Positions 17,610 to 29,900 of a stretch of DNA of 64,000 bases are shown one piece after another. A program made the translations under genes and the position numbers. Each line of letters starts with the position of its first letter. Positions within the stretch are counted from its first letter, which is position 1. The notes under the pieces were generated by a model. The model had not been told where the DNA came from. It ran no database searches and was given only the letters and a program-made list of their open reading frames with translations. Source of the stretch: Sodaliphilus pleomorphus (GTDB taxonomy: Bacteria; Bacteroidota; Bacteroidia; Bacteroidales; Muribaculaceae); NCBI RefSeq assembly GCF_009676955.1, contig NZ_CP045696.1, positions 2,561,001 to 2,625,000 on the forward strand, in the 5' to 3' direction.

Positions 17610-18719
17610 CTACTGCTTGAGGGGCAGCACCTGCACGTTGTGCGCCATCACCAGGTTGCGGGCGCGAGCCATGGCGGCATCGTAGGTGGCACGGTCGCTC
17701 TTGCGCACCATCTCGCGACGGTCGTCGGGAATGAGGCGATAGTTGTCGCCTTTCCAGCCAGGGTGCTGGCAGTAGAAGAGCTTGTAGCCTGCGCGGGCTA
17801 TGCTTATCTTGCCATCGGTGCCGGTCTTGAGCGTCACCCTCACTATGGCACCCACCCGGGTGTCGAGGGGCTTTTGCGCCGAGATGAAATTGCCCATGCT
17901 GTACACCACCAGGGCGTCTTTGCCAGTGACACTGCTGTGCACCATCTTGAACGGCTCCAGCACGTGGGGGTGACCGCCTATCACGAGTTCGACCCCGTGG
18001 TCGACAAGCCACTGTGCCAGCGAGCGCTGCTCGCTGCTGGGAGCGAGCTTGTACTCGATGCCCCAGTGCATGTTGACACACACGGCCTGTGCGCCTGCCG
18101 CACGGGCAGCCTCGATGTCGGCCTGCATCTTGTGCAGCTCGATGTAGTCGACCACCACATCGCCCTGAACGGTGATGCCGTTGGTGCCGTAGGTGTAGTC
18201 GAGAAAGGCGACTTTCATGCCCTTGATGTCGGCAATGAAGGGCAGGCGGCTTTGGCGGTCGGCCGCATCGGTGTAGGTGCCTATGTGGGCAATCTTCATC
18301 GCATCGAGCGTCTTTATGGTGCGCCGCAGTCCAGCGTCGCGGCGGTCGAGGCAGTGGTTATTGGCCGTGAGCAGCAAGTCAAACCCGCTTTTCTTCAATT
18401 GCCAGGCATACTCATCGGGGGCACTGAAGCAGGGATAGCCCGTGTAGGGCCGGCCGCCCAGCGGGGTCTCCAGGTTCACTACGGCATAGTCGGCCGCCTT
18501 GATGTAGGGTTCAAGCAGAGCGAAGCAGGCCGTGTAGTCGTAGGTGCCGTTGCGCTGCAGGGCGGCTTTGTTCTGCGGTGCGTGCTGCATGGCATCGCCG
18601 GCAAAGAGCAGGTCGACGCTGTCGGCCCCGGCCAGGTGCGGGTTGTAGATGCTCAGCGTGTCGGTGCCCACAAGCAGCTGCAGCAGCGAGAGCAATAGTA
18701 TTGAGATGAGTTGCGACAT
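17610..18719 (-). CDS. CapA-family metallophosphatase-like protein
   Basis: A 369-residue exported or membrane-anchored protein with an N-terminal hydrophobic segment (about 1-17). It has the CapA (poly-gamma-glutamate synthesis protein) motif series: FAGDAMQH, VNLETPLGG, LLTANNHCLDRRDAGL, MHWGIEYK, GGHPHVLEP and YSMGNFIS. The family has a calcineurin-like metallophosphoesterase fold. In Bacillus CapA works in capsule polymer synthesis, but Bacteroidales copies stand alone without capBC, as here, and their role is unclear. It lies about 100 bases after folD, with a hairpin between them. Confidence 0.92.
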   Translation of the reverse strand: MSQLISILLLSLLQLLVGTDTLSIYNPHLAGADSVDLLFAGDAMQHAPQNKAALQRNGTYDYTACFALLEPYIKAADYAVVNLETPLGGRPYTGYPCFSAPDEYAWQLKKSGFDLLLTANNHCLDRRDAGLRRTIKTLDAMKIAHIGTYTDAADRQSRLPFIADIKGMKVAFLDYTYGTNGITVQGDVVVDYIELHKMQADIEAARAAGAQAVCVNMHWGIEYKLAPSSEQRSLAQWLVDHGVELVIGGHPHVLEPFKMVHSSVTGKDALVVYSMGNFISAQKPLDTRVGAIVRVTLKTGTDGKISIARAGYKLFYCQHPGWKGDNYRLIPDDRREMVRKSDRATYDAAMARARNLVMAHNVQVLPLKQ

Positions 18720-18764
18720 TGTGATTTTCTTGTGTGCGAGGTTGGAGTTGGAAATAACTCAACA

Positions 18765-18801
18765 CACGGGGGCGCCCGCCCGTGGCTGGGCACCCCCTGT
18801 G
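18765..18801 (-). terminator. GC-rich hairpin between folD and capA
   Basis: Arms 18765-18777 and 18788-18801 pair over about 13 positions with one bulge and a U-G wobble on the minus strand. No U-run follows. Likely an intrinsic terminator or processing signal after folD. Confidence 0.5.
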
Positions 18802-18817
18802 CCTTGTGCTGTGTTGT

Positions 18818-19699
18818 TTACTTGTATATCTCGTGCTTGGCAGCCAGCAGGGTGTTTTTCATGAGCGAGCATATCGTCATGGGGCCCACGCCGCCTGGCA
18901 CCGGGGTGATATAGGAGCAGTGCGGAGCCACGTGCTCAAAGTCGACGTCGCCGTGCAGCTTCCAGCCGCTTTTGGTCGTGGTCGAGGGCAGGCGGGTAGT
19001 GCCCACGTCGATGACCACCACGCCGTCTTTCACCATGTCTTCGGTCACATATTCGGGCCGCCCTATGGCAGCAATGAGAATGTCGGCTGTGCGGGTGATT
19101 TCCTTGAGATGAGCAGTGGCACTGTGGCACACGGTCACGGTGCAGTTGCCGGGATACGACTTCTGCATCATCATGGCGGCCACTGGCTTGCCCACGATGT
19201 TGCTGCGCCCTATCACCACGCAGTGCTTGCCGCTGGTCTCGATGTTGTAGCGCTCGAGCAGTGTGAGAATGCCTTGAGGCGTGGCGCTTCTGAAGCAGGG
19301 CAGCCCTATCGAGAGCCGGCCCACGTTGATGGGGTGGAAGCCGTCCACGTCCTTGCGGTAGTCGATGGCTTCGATCACCTTCTGCTCGTCGATGTGCTTG
19401 GGCAGTGGCAGCTGCACGATGAAACCATCCACATCGGGGTCGGCATTGAGCCCGGCGATGGCCTCGAGCAACTGGGCCTCGGTCACGTCGGCCTCATATC
19501 GCAAGAGGGTGCTCTTGAAGCCACACTCGGCACAGGCTTTCACCTTGTGCGACACATAGGTCTCGCTGCCGCCGTCGTGGCCCACCAGTATGGCGGCCAA
19601 GTGAGGCTGTTTCTTACCTGCTGCAATCATGTTTTTCACCTCGGCAGCAATTTCCTGCTTGATTTGAGCAGCTACTTTCTTTCCGTCGATCAACTGCAT
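18818..19699 (-). CDS. folD: Bifunctional methylenetetrahydrofolate dehydrogenase / methenyltetrahydrofolate cyclohydrolase
   Basis: A 293-residue cytosolic enzyme of one-carbon metabolism that interconverts 5,10-methylene-, methenyl- and 10-formyl-tetrahydrofolate with NADP. Visible motifs: [17 protein letters not shown] with the catalytic Lys, [29 protein letters not shown], the nucleotide-binding [14 protein letters not shown], and the C-terminal [11 protein letters not shown]. Length is normal. It lies 93 bases after ffh on the same strand and is probably transcribed from the ffh promoter. Confidence 0.97.
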   Translation of the reverse strand: MQLIDGKKVAAQIKQEIAAEVKNMIAAGKKQPHLAAILVGHDGGSETYVSHKVKACAECGFKSTLLRYEADVTEAQLLEAIAGLNADPDVDGFIVQLPLPKHIDEQKVIEAIDYRKDVDGFHPINVGRLSIGLPCFRSATPQGILTLLERYNIETSGKHCVVIGRSNIVGKPVAAMMMQKSYPGNCTVTVCHSATAHLKEITRTADILIAAIGRPEYVTEDMVKDGVVVIDVGTTRLPSTTTKSGWKLHGDVDFEHVAPHCSYITPVPGGVGPMTICSLMKNTLLAAKHEIYK

Positions 19700-19792
19700 T
19701 TGTTCAACTTGTATTTAAGGATTTTATGATAAAATAAAAAAGCGCCGCATTGAGAAAAACACAGTGTGGCGCCTTGGTGCTGTCGCCTCACG

Positions 19793-21118
19793 TCAACGGC
19801 GGCGCATGCCTCGCATCATCTTCATCGGGTTCTTGGTCGTGACCGCATGCATCATCTTGCGGGTTTGGTCAAACTGCTTGAGCAGCCGGTTCACCTCGTC
19901 GATGCGGGTGCCGCTGCCGGCTGCAATGCGCTTGCGGCGCGACCCGTTCATGATCTCGGGATGCTCGCGCTCATAGGGCGTCATCGAGTCGATGATGGCC
20001 TCGATGCCCTTGAAGGCGTCGTCGTTGATGTCGATATCCTTGATGGCCTTGCCCACTCCTGGTATCATCGATGCCAGGCTCTTGAGGTTGCCCATCTTCT
20101 TGATTTGATTGATCTGGTTGCGGAAGTCGTTGAAGTCAAACTTGTTTTCGCGTATCTTCTTCTCAATCTTCTTGGCTTCGTTCTCGTCGTATTGCTGCTG
20201 CATGCGGTCGACAAACGACACAATGTCGCCCATGCCCAGAATGCGGTCGGCCATGCCGTTGGGGTTGAAGGCGTCGATCTCGCCCATCTTCTCGCCCGTG
20301 CCCACAAACTTGATGGGCTTGTTGACCACCGCGCGTATCGACACGGCTGCACCGCCGCGGGTGTCGCCGTCGAGCTTGGTGAGCACCACGCCGTCGAAGT
20401 CGAGACGGTCGTTAAAGGCTTTGGCCGTGTTCACAGCGTCTTGGCCGGTCATCGAGTCGACTACAAAGAGGGTCTCGTTGGGCTTGATGGCGTCTTTGAT
20501 GTTCTTGATTTCCTTCATCATCTCCTCGTCCACGGCCAGGCGGCCGGCGGTGTCGACGATGACAACATCGCAACCTGTCTTTTTGGCCTCGTCGATGGCG
20601 TGCAGGGCGATGGCTACGGGATCTTTGCTCTCGGGCTCGCTATACACGGGCACTCCTATGGCCTGACCCACGGTCTTGAGCTGCTCGATAGCTGCCGGGC
20701 GATACACGTCGCAGGCTGCCAGCAGAGGTTTCTTCTTCTTGCCTTCCTTGAGCCGGTTGGCGAGTTTGCCCGAGAATGTGGTCTTGCCCGAGCCTTGAAG
20801 ACCCGACATCAGTATCACGGCGGGGTTGCCGTCGACGTTGAACGGGGCCTGCTCGCCGCCCATAAACTTGGCGAGCTCGTCGTGCACGATTTTCACCATG
20901 AGCTGCCGGGGCTCAACCGAGTTGATCACGTTCTGGCCCATGGCCTCGGCCTTTACACGGTTGCAGAAGTCCTTGGCAACTTTGAAGTTCACATCGGCCT
21001 CGAGCAGGGCTTTGCGCACGTCCTTCATGGTCTCGGCCACATTGATCTCGGTGATTTGGCCTTGTCCCTTGAGGACCTTGAAAGAGCGTTCTAAGCGCTC
21101 TGAAAGATTTTCAAACAT
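19793..21118 (-). CDS. ffh: Signal recognition particle GTPase Ffh
   Basis: A 441-residue protein that, with 4.5S RNA, delivers ribosomes making inner-membrane proteins to FtsY and SecYEG. It has the N domain (1-90), the G domain with GLQGSGKTTFSGKLAN, VIVDTAGRLAVDEE and TKLDGDTRGGAAVS, and a methionine-rich M domain that ends in a basic KMMRGMRRR tail. Normal length. An excellent promoter stands 40 bases upstream. YidC, which cooperates with SRP in membrane insertion, is encoded 2 kb upstream on the same strand. Confidence 0.97.
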   Translation of the reverse strand: MFENLSERLERSFKVLKGQGQITEINVAETMKDVRKALLEADVNFKVAKDFCNRVKAEAMGQNVINSVEPRQLMVKIVHDELAKFMGGEQAPFNVDGNPAVILMSGLQGSGKTTFSGKLANRLKEGKKKKPLLAACDVYRPAAIEQLKTVGQAIGVPVYSEPESKDPVAIALHAIDEAKKTGCDVVIVDTAGRLAVDEEMMKEIKNIKDAIKPNETLFVVDSMTGQDAVNTAKAFNDRLDFDGVVLTKLDGDTRGGAAVSIRAVVNKPIKFVGTGEKMGEIDAFNPNGMADRILGMGDIVSFVDRMQQQYDENEAKKIEKKIRENKFDFNDFRNQINQIKKMGNLKSLASMIPGVGKAIKDIDINDDAFKGIEAIIDSMTPYEREHPEIMNGSRRKRIAAGSGTRIDEVNRLLKQFDQTRKMMHAVTTKNPMKMMRGMRRR

Positions 21119-21157
21119 GTATTGTCGATCTTATTTTGTTCTTGTTTTTTTAGATTA

Positions 21158-21189
21158 CAAAATTACAATCAATTTGGCAGATAGACAAA
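21158..21189 (-). promoter_or_regulatory. Promoter of ffh-folD
   Basis: Minus strand: TTTG (21186-21189), a 20-base spacer, then the exact -7 box TAATTTTG (21158-21165). The leader is about 35 bases. Confidence 0.82.
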
Positions 21190-21267
21190 AAAATGGCGGC
21201 AGTTTTCACTGTCGCCTCACGTGGCCGGCACAGCAGTTGTGCCATGGGGCCTCGTGCCTTGGGGCGA

Positions 21268-21906
21268 TTATATGTCCTTGATCTGGCCTTGGGCTTTCTT
21301 GCGTTCAAACTCCCGCTCTGCTTTCTCTTTCTTTTCTTGCTCGAGCTGCTCCTTGCTCTTTTTCACCACCACCTGCGATGACCCGTCGGGCATCTTCACC
21401 TTTTGCTTGAGCTGCTCACGGTTGGGCTGCGAGTACTTGTTGATCGAGAAACTTTTCACAATGTCGTCGACCACCTCGCGGTCGCCGAAGAAGTAGTGGG
21501 CAAACACCTGCACCACGAGGTCGGTTTTCTTCGACACCAGGTTGACAATGATGGCGCGGGTGCCGTCGGGCATGATGCCCTCGACGCTGTAGCCGTCGAA
21601 GCCCTTCACCTTCACTTTGCCCTTCTTCACATCGTACATGTTGTATTGCGAGGCGATCTTAAACAGCGATGTGGAGTAGATCTCCTTTTTGGCTTTCTCG
21701 TCCTTGGTGTAGAGGGTGAGCGAGAGCTCCATGTCGTCCCAATGTTCGGCAAAGAAAGTGGGGGTGTTCTCCATCACAAATCCCCCGTCGGGCACGGTGA
21801 AGTTCAAGTCATACTTGCTCCAGTGCATGTCGACTGCCTGGGCAGGAATCATGGCCGACACTGCCAGTGCCATTGCCAGCAACAAGATGTGGATGAAGTG
21901 TTTCAT
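21268..21906 (-). CDS. Exported protein of unknown function
   Basis: A 212-residue secreted or periplasmic protein. The ATG at 21906 gives a standard signal peptide (MKHFIHILLLAMALAVSAM, cut near AQA); the frame extends upstream without a sensible start. The mature part is a compact alpha/beta domain (about 24-155) with FTVPDGGFVMENTPTFF and VQVFAHYFFGDREVVDDIV, followed by a Lys/Glu-rich tail (about 165-212). I do not recognise the family. It starts 68 bases after the GH25 gene and is probably co-transcribed with it. Confidence 0.72.
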   Translation of the reverse strand: MKHFIHILLLAMALAVSAMIPAQAVDMHWSKYDLNFTVPDGGFVMENTPTFFAEHWDDMELSLTLYTKDEKAKKEIYSTSLFKIASQYNMYDVKKGKVKVKGFDGYSVEGIMPDGTRAIIVNLVSKKTDLVVQVFAHYFFGDREVVDDIVKSFSINKYSQPNREQLKQKVKMPDGSSQVVVKKSKEQLEQEKKEKAEREFERKKAQGQIKDI

Positions 21907-21974
21907 ATGCGTCTGTCTTTTTTCTTTCTCTGTTGTTTTGATCTCTGTTTTGTTTCTCTCTCTCTGTCTCAGTG

Positions 21975-22766
21975 TCACGAGCCGGCCTCGAGCCAGCGTT
22001 GCCACTCGGCGTGGCTACCGTTGAACACGTCAAGATCTACATCGCCGTCGATGCCGTCGACCGTGCCCCAATGGCTGTATTGCTGCATCACGTGGCGTTC
22101 TTGCTCGAGGTCCTGGGGTGGGTTGAAGGCACACAGCCACAGGTCGATGCTTGCAAAGTAGGGTTTCACCCACTTCTTGTAGCCCTCGCGGTTGGTGTAG
22201 AGCATCACGCGCCGCCCGTGCATGAGCAGGTAGTCGAGCATGGCGCGCACACCTGTTGCCGTGGCATGATTGCTCACCTTGGGGTCGTTGAGCCAGTCTT
22301 CGACGTCGACGACCAGGGGCAGGTCGAGGCGGGTGTGGCTCACAGCCTGCAAGAAATTGCGTGCCTGCAACCGCCCGTCGGCTCCCTTGCGGAAGTAGTG
22401 GTAGGCTCCTGTGACAAGACCTGCTTGTCGCGCCTTGCGGGCGTTGGTCAGGAAATTCTTGTCGCGCCCCCGGGTGCCCTCGCTCGCCTTGATGTAGACA
22501 AAGGTGATGCCGCTGGCCCGCACCTTGTCGTAGTCGATGTCGTCGCCGTTGTGCTGCGATATGTCGATACCCGTCACCGGGTAGCGGGCTGGGTCGATCT
22601 CCACGTGGGGGCGCCTCGTGCCGCTCCACAGCCAGTACAACGCTGCTGCAAGCATGACCAGTGCTGCCAGCCCTGTTGCCACCAGGCAGTTCAGCAGCCG
22701 GCCACTGCGCTTGCGCCTGCGCCTGCTGCGGGTTGATCTATGTCGTCGCCGTCGGCCTCGTGCCAT
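21975..22766 (-). CDS. Membrane-anchored GH25 muramidase (lysozyme)
   Basis: A 263-residue glycoside hydrolase family 25 protein that cleaves the MurNAc-GlcNAc backbone of peptidoglycan. A very basic start (about 14 Arg/Lys among the first 20 residues) precedes one membrane segment (about 23-48), so it is a type II anchored enzyme facing the periplasm. The GH25 barrel begins with GIDISQHNG (Asp68), has FVYIKASEGT, TGAYHYFR and the catalytic VDVEDWL (acids at 154-157), and ends after DVDLDVFNGS. Such enzymes serve in wall remodelling or attack on other cells; which one cannot be told here. It follows yidC after 154 bases. Confidence 0.93.
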   Translation of the reverse strand: MARGRRRRHRSTRSRRRRKRSGRLLNCLVATGLAALVMLAAALYWLWSGTRRPHVEIDPARYPVTGIDISQHNGDDIDYDKVRASGITFVYIKASEGTRGRDKNFLTNARKARQAGLVTGAYHYFRKGADGRLQARNFLQAVSHTRLDLPLVVDVEDWLNDPKVSNHATATGVRAMLDYLLMHGRRVMLYTNREGYKKWVKPYFASIDLWLCAFNPPQDLEQERHVMQQYSHWGTVDGIDGDVDLDVFNGSHAEWQRWLEAGS

Positions 22767-22920
22767 TCTCTATCATTAAAGACGCGTCGATGAGCGTTTT
22801 GTTTTATGTGGCTGTGAAGTTTTAATGTTTTTTAATAAGAGTGCGCGACGGCCTCGCAATAGACCGCCGCGCCTTTCTGTTTTGTCATGAGTGCTCTTGT
22901 ACCTTGCGTGCAGGTGGGGG

Positions 22921-25089
22921 TTAACGGCGCTTTTTGCCGTTCTTCTTCTGCTGCTCGCGCAGGGCGGCTTGCTGCTGGCGCTGGGCCTCTTCGAGGCGAG
23001 CCATGAAGCCGCTTTTCTTCTTGGGCTTCTTGGCATTGGCCGCCATTTGAGCCCTCACCTTGTCCTCCTTGATCATTGCTCTTATGGCATAGGTCTGGAT
23101 GATGGTGATGAGCAGCGACACAAAGTAGTAGTAGCTCAGGCCGGCTGCATAGTTGTTGAAGAATACCAGGAAGAACACCGGCATGAGATACATCATCCAC
23201 TTCATGCCCGGCATGGAGCTGCTCTGTGCCTGCGACTGCATCGTCAAGTAGGTGTAGATGATGTTGGTTGCTGTCATGAGCAGGCAGAACAGGCTGATGT
23301 GGTTGCCGAAGTAGTTGGTGATAAACGGTATCTGGCCGCTCCACGACACGATGGCATCGGGGGCCGACAGGTCGTGGGCCCACAAGAACGACTGCCCACG
23401 CAGCTCGATGCACGAGGGGAAGAACGCAAACACGGCCACCAGTATGGGAAATTGCAGCAGCATGGGCAAGCAGCCGCCCATGGGGTTGGCTCCGGCCTGG
23501 TTGTAGAGGGCCATCGTCTTCTGCTGGCGCTTCATAGCGTTGTCCTGACCGGGATACTTCTCGTTGATGGCCTGGATGTCGGGCGCCAAGATGCGCATCA
23601 CAGCCTGCGACTTGTAGCTCTTGTAGGTGAGCGGTGAGAGCACCAGCTTGATGAGAATGGTGAGAATGAGAATGATGATGCCGTAGCTGTGTATAAACGT
23701 GCCCAGCCAGTTGAACACTGGAATCACAATGTAGGTGTTGATCCACCGGAATAGGGTCCAGCCCAGCGGGATGAGGCGAGTGAGCTCAAGGTTGTTGTAG
23801 GCAGCCTCGTTCTTGGATGCGCTCGAGTACTTGGCCATCATGTCCTTGTAGTGGCTCAGAATGCGATACCGGTTGGGGCCGAAGTAGAAGAAGAACGAGG
23901 CGGGGCGCGACACGGTCGACTTGTAGTCGAGCGAGCTGCTTATGCTCAAGTTCTTGAGAAACCTCTGGTACTCGGGGGTGCCTTGCTCGGTGGGCACACT
24001 CTTGAGCCTGGCTCCCACAAAGCTGTTGTCGGCGATGAGCACGGCCGAGAAGAACTGCCCCTTGGTCGATATCCACTTCAGCCGGTCTTGCATGTCCTCT
24101 TCCTTGGCCGAGGTCTCGGGGAGGTATTTCACATCGCCCCCGCCGTCGGACTCGGCATACTGGTAGTAGATGGTGCTGTTGCGCTCCTCAAACATCTTGC
24201 CCTCCTCGTGGCGGCCCATCTTTTGGTGCCAGTTGAAGTCCATGTCGGAGACGTTGGTCGGGACGATGGCCTCCATGTTGCGCTGCACGAGTTCCATGCG
24301 CACCATGTAGTTGCCCCCTTTGGCCAGTGTGTAGCGTATGCCAAACATCGCGTTGCCGGGCATGTTGAGGTCCATCTCCACCGTTGTGTCGTTGAGCTGG
24401 CGTGGTGTGAAGTAGAAATCCTTGGTGTCGTAACGGCGCTCGTTGGTGTTGAGCACAAAGCTGTAGCTGTTTTCGCCTGGCGAAAACAGCTCGACGGGCT
24501 TCAAGTGCTTCTGCTCGGTGTTGAGCTTGTGGTGCTCGTCGAGGTTGGCACTGGGCCATCCCAGCAGGGTGGCGCGTGTGATCATGCCGCCCTTGCTTGA
24601 TATCTCGATCTCGAGCGAGTCGTTTTTCAGTTTCACGATTTGATTGGTGCCCTTGAGCTTGCTGGCCAGCGGGCCGTTTTTGCCGTAGGTGTCGCTCAGG
24701 TCGCGCAGCGCCTTGAGCGCGTCGTTGTTGACCTGTGTGCTGGCTACCTTGCCAGCGAGCAACTGTGCCACGTCGACGGCTTGGCCATCGACGTTGAGCG
24801 TGCCCTCGAGCTGGCCTTGAGCCAGGCTCACGCTGTTGCTGCCGGCCGCAATCTTGGCCGAGTCGCCGCCAAACTGCTCGATGTTCTGCTTGAGCAATGC
24901 GAGCTCGTCGGCACTCATGCTGTCGCGCACAGCAACTGCTGCGGCATGGGCTTTCTCAGCTTCGACCTGTTCTTTCTGGGCTTTCTGTTGCGCCTGTTGT
25001 TCCTTCTGCGCCTGCTTGTTGGTCATTGTCATCCAACCGATGAAAATGAGACCAATCAGCACCCAGCCTATGATCGTGTTTTTGTCCAT
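22921..25089 (-). CDS. yidC: Membrane protein insertase YidC
   Basis: A 722-residue Gram-negative YidC. It has an N-terminal membrane segment (MDKNTIIGWVLIGLIFIGWM), then a long Lys/Gln/Ala-rich stretch (about 23-110), the periplasmic beta-sandwich domain (about 125-440), and the conserved insertase core with SPLTYKSYKSQAVMR, the hydrophilic-groove Lys region and GGCLPMLLQFPILVAVF. The C-terminus is basic (KKNGKKRR), which can contact the ribosome. It is longer than E. coli YidC (548 residues), mainly through the N-terminal linker. It lies 64 bases after pyrG, an order I recall as common in Bacteroidales. Confidence 0.97.
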   Translation of the reverse strand: MDKNTIIGWVLIGLIFIGWMTMTNKQAQKEQQAQQKAQKEQVEAEKAHAAAVAVRDSMSADELALLKQNIEQFGGDSAKIAAGSNSVSLAQGQLEGTLNVDGQAVDVAQLLAGKVASTQVNNDALKALRDLSDTYGKNGPLASKLKGTNQIVKLKNDSLEIEISSKGGMITRATLLGWPSANLDEHHKLNTEQKHLKPVELFSPGENSYSFVLNTNERRYDTKDFYFTPRQLNDTTVEMDLNMPGNAMFGIRYTLAKGGNYMVRMELVQRNMEAIVPTNVSDMDFNWHQKMGRHEEGKMFEERNSTIYYQYAESDGGGDVKYLPETSAKEEDMQDRLKWISTKGQFFSAVLIADNSFVGARLKSVPTEQGTPEYQRFLKNLSISSSLDYKSTVSRPASFFFYFGPNRYRILSHYKDMMAKYSSASKNEAAYNNLELTRLIPLGWTLFRWINTYIVIPVFNWLGTFIHSYGIIILILTILIKLVLSPLTYKSYKSQAVMRILAPDIQAINEKYPGQDNAMKRQQKTMALYNQAGANPMGGCLPMLLQFPILVAVFAFFPSCIELRGQSFLWAHDLSAPDAIVSWSGQIPFITNYFGNHISLFCLLMTATNIIYTYLTMQSQAQSSSMPGMKWMMYLMPVFFLVFFNNYAAGLSYYYFVSLLITIIQTYAIRAMIKEDKVRAQMAANAKKPKKKSGFMARLEEAQRQQQAALREQQKKNGKKRR

Positions 25090-25153
25090 GTTGTGATAGA
25101 ATGTGCTGCTTGAGCAAAATACTATTTTGCTGTTGAGTTGTTTTTGTTGTTGA

Positions 25154-26827
<1,674 letters not shown>

Positions 26828-26884
26828 TTATTCTTGATGATAGCTTCATGTTTGCACAATTAAATTTCATTTAATATGTGGCAT

Positions 26885-26929
26885 GGCACCCATGCTTGCC
26901 AGGGTAGGGGGGCTTGCTGCATGGGTGCC
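26885..26929 (-). terminator. Hairpin after the first C25 peptidase paralogue
   Basis: GGCACCCATGC at 26885-26895 and its exact reverse complement at 26919-26929, with a 23-base loop. It lies 46 bases past the stop of the minus-strand C25 gene. The U-tract is weak on the minus strand. Confidence 0.6.
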
Positions 26930-26975
26930 TGCTTTTTACCGTTTGCCAGGCTTGCTCGTGGGCGTGCACATGTGG

Positions 26976-29900
26976 CTACTTCTGCTTCTCGAGAACGGTG
27001 AAGGTGCCTATTGCCGTGCCGCCATAGTGGTTGCCGGCCTCGTAGGTGCCGTAGTAGCGGTAGCGTGCGGGCTTGAGCCGTTGGCCGCTCTTTGTGGTCA
27101 AGTCCCAGGTCCAGGGGAAGGTGCAGTCTGGCTTTGTGTATACAAGGTTGCCGCTGGAGTCGGTCACTTTTAGTGTCATCGACGGGGTGACCGCGGTCTC
27201 GCTCTTGAGCTCAAACACGACTTGGTCGCTCACCACCGATTCCCGGGTGCTGATGGCAGCCCGGCTCGCTTCGCCCACGGTGAAGGTGATGGTGCGTGAG
27301 GTCTTGTTGCAGGCCACGTCGCACACCTCGAAGGTGAGCGTGTGGGTGCCGCTCTCGAGTCCTGTCATGGGGAAGGCGATGTTCACGTTCTTGCCGTTGT
27401 TGGTGGCCACGGCATAGTCCTTCACGAGCATGTACGACGTCTTGCCGCCGTCGAGTTTCAAGTTCATGCTTGTGCCCACGCCGCCCTTCTGCGTGTTGAC
27501 GGCGACATTGTCGCTCACGTTGATGTAGAGTGTGGAGTTGCTGGGCACCAGGACGCTCTCGGCAGCATCGGCAGCGTCGTTGAAGTACATGTCGTGCACC
27601 ACTGGCGGCTCGTTGTCGACGATGGCCCCCGTGGGAGCATAGGTGTCGATGAGCAGCTTTGTGTAGCGACCGTTGACCATTGTCGATGAGTTGTCCTGGT
27701 GGGCGTAGAAGCTGATGAGGCCCGTGTTGCCTGTCACGCTCTCTACATAGCGCGGTATGGTGATTTGGGCGGTCATCACGCCCTTCACCACGCGGCCCTT
27801 TACTTGTGCGAGCATGTTGCGCGGATAGTACACATCGCGGGTGGTCTTGGTGCCGTTGAAGTTCTGGGTGGCTTGGATATAGCGGGTTTCGCGGTCGTAG
27901 AGCGTGAAGTAGCCGTCGCCATTGAAGCTGGTGTCGACGCTCTTGAGGTCGCTTTTCATCACCTTGGCTTCGATGCTCACCGTGCGCAGAGGCATTGTGT
28001 AAGATTTTGTGTTTTCATCGATGTTGTAGCCGTTGACTTTAGAAACCTTGAAAAGGGGCTTGGGATAGTTCACCTTGATGGCCGGGTCGCCCAGCAGCAG
28101 AAACGACATCTTGTTGAGATTGTAGGACGAGGTGCGCCCTACAGGCTGCTTGCAAGCCATGTAGGCATCGCCTATGCGTGGATATTGACCCGTTTTGCCG
28201 AAGGCAAACATGGCATTGATAAACAGACGGTTGAGTGCATCGTTGTCGCTTGCGTTCACCGTGCGGGCCGAGGTTATCATGGCGATGACCCCGCCGTCGG
28301 GCTTGTGAAACATGATTTCGCCCACGCCACGGGTCTCACTGTCGTAGCGGGCAATGTCGCAGCAGGCGGTGGTCATGATGGGCAGGTGCTCGTTGACGCA
28401 GTGCTCGGCATCGGTCTGTGTCCACAAGTGGCTTGAGCGGCCAAACGAGATGGGGCCGGCATGGCCCACGTAGGTTGCAAAATACTGGCCCGTGTTGAAC
28501 ATCTGCGAGATGTGGCGCTTGGCCTCTACGGCCGTATAGGTTTCGGCACTCTGACCTGGCTCGGCGAGCTCGGTGGCCACGGGATACATCGACACATAGG
28601 CACGGTCGGTATTGAATCCCACGCCCAGCTCCTGGTTGATGAGCTGCAATGCACCCTCGGCCTGGAACACGTGCAGCGTGTTCTCGCTGAACTGGATGTC
28701 GTCGGCCCAGAACATGGCGTTGTCGCGCCAGGGGCCGTAGTCGGGATTTTCCACATAGTTCAGGAGCTTGTCGACGTCGCTGGTGGCCTCGTCGACAGTG
28801 GCCGACGGGATGCGGCCCACCCCGAGCCGCAATGTCGATGTGCTCATGTTGCTGCCCGAGTTGTCGTCGAGCATGCCGTAGAAGTCGTCGCACACGTAGG
28901 AATAGCTCTCGTCGCTGCTGTTGTCGCTCTCATAGGTGAGCACCGTGTTGGCTTTTTTCGACACCAGCGAGCGGTTGTCGTAGGTGCCGCAGCCCAGCAG
29001 CAGCAAGTAGCGGAATGTGCTCTTGTCGCGGTCATAGAACATCTTGTTCATCAGTCTGATGGCCATGGCATCGGGTGTGCCGCTCGAGAACTCGTTGAAT
29101 ACTTTCTCCTGGTCAACTACCAGCACACGCCAGCCGTCGACCTTGGCATGCATGTTGGCGATGCGTTGCGCCTGCTGCATGAAGGGCTTGCAGGTGACGA
29201 TGACCATGTGGGGGGTGGCCTCGCCGTGAATGTTCTGGTTGTCGACGGCCTCCCAGCCAGATATGCACATCAGGGTGTCTTGTGGATTGAAGGCGATGTA
29301 CTGACTGCTGCGCAGGTCCTGCCCTGGCGTGAACCCGTGCACGATCGTTGTGCCTGCTGCTGTGCTGTCGGCTATGACGTAGGTCGTGTAGTCGCAACGC
29401 TTGGGCGCGGCCGGGTCGTCGATGTTCCACACCACCAGGTTGCCGCCAGCCACGTCTTGAAGCTCAATGCGGTCGGTGTCTGTAAGGTTGGCAAAGCCCA
29501 TGCGCACCTGGCTCTGGCCGCGGGGTATGGCATTGCTGTGATAGTAGGTGAGCATCACATAGTCGAGGTTGGCATTGGTCACTTGTCCGGTTGTGCTTAT
29601 TCCCAATCGCACCTTGCCCGTCTCGCTGTGACCTCTTGGCGTCACTTGCCCCAGGGTTGTGGCGCTGTTGTAGTACACAGTTGTCGAGGTCGAGGCATAA
29701 ATTTTGTTGGTTGTCGATGAGTAGGCTACCGTGTCGGTGTAGCCGCCCATGTCGATGTAGGTGTAAATGTTGGCAAGGGCCGATACCTTGGCCCCCACGC
29801 TGGTATAGGCAAGTACAGGTGTGCCGCTCACAAGCCCTGGCAGCTTGAAGCCGAAACTTGTCTCGGCCGATGCGATGTCTTCGCCCAGCAGCGTCTTGCC

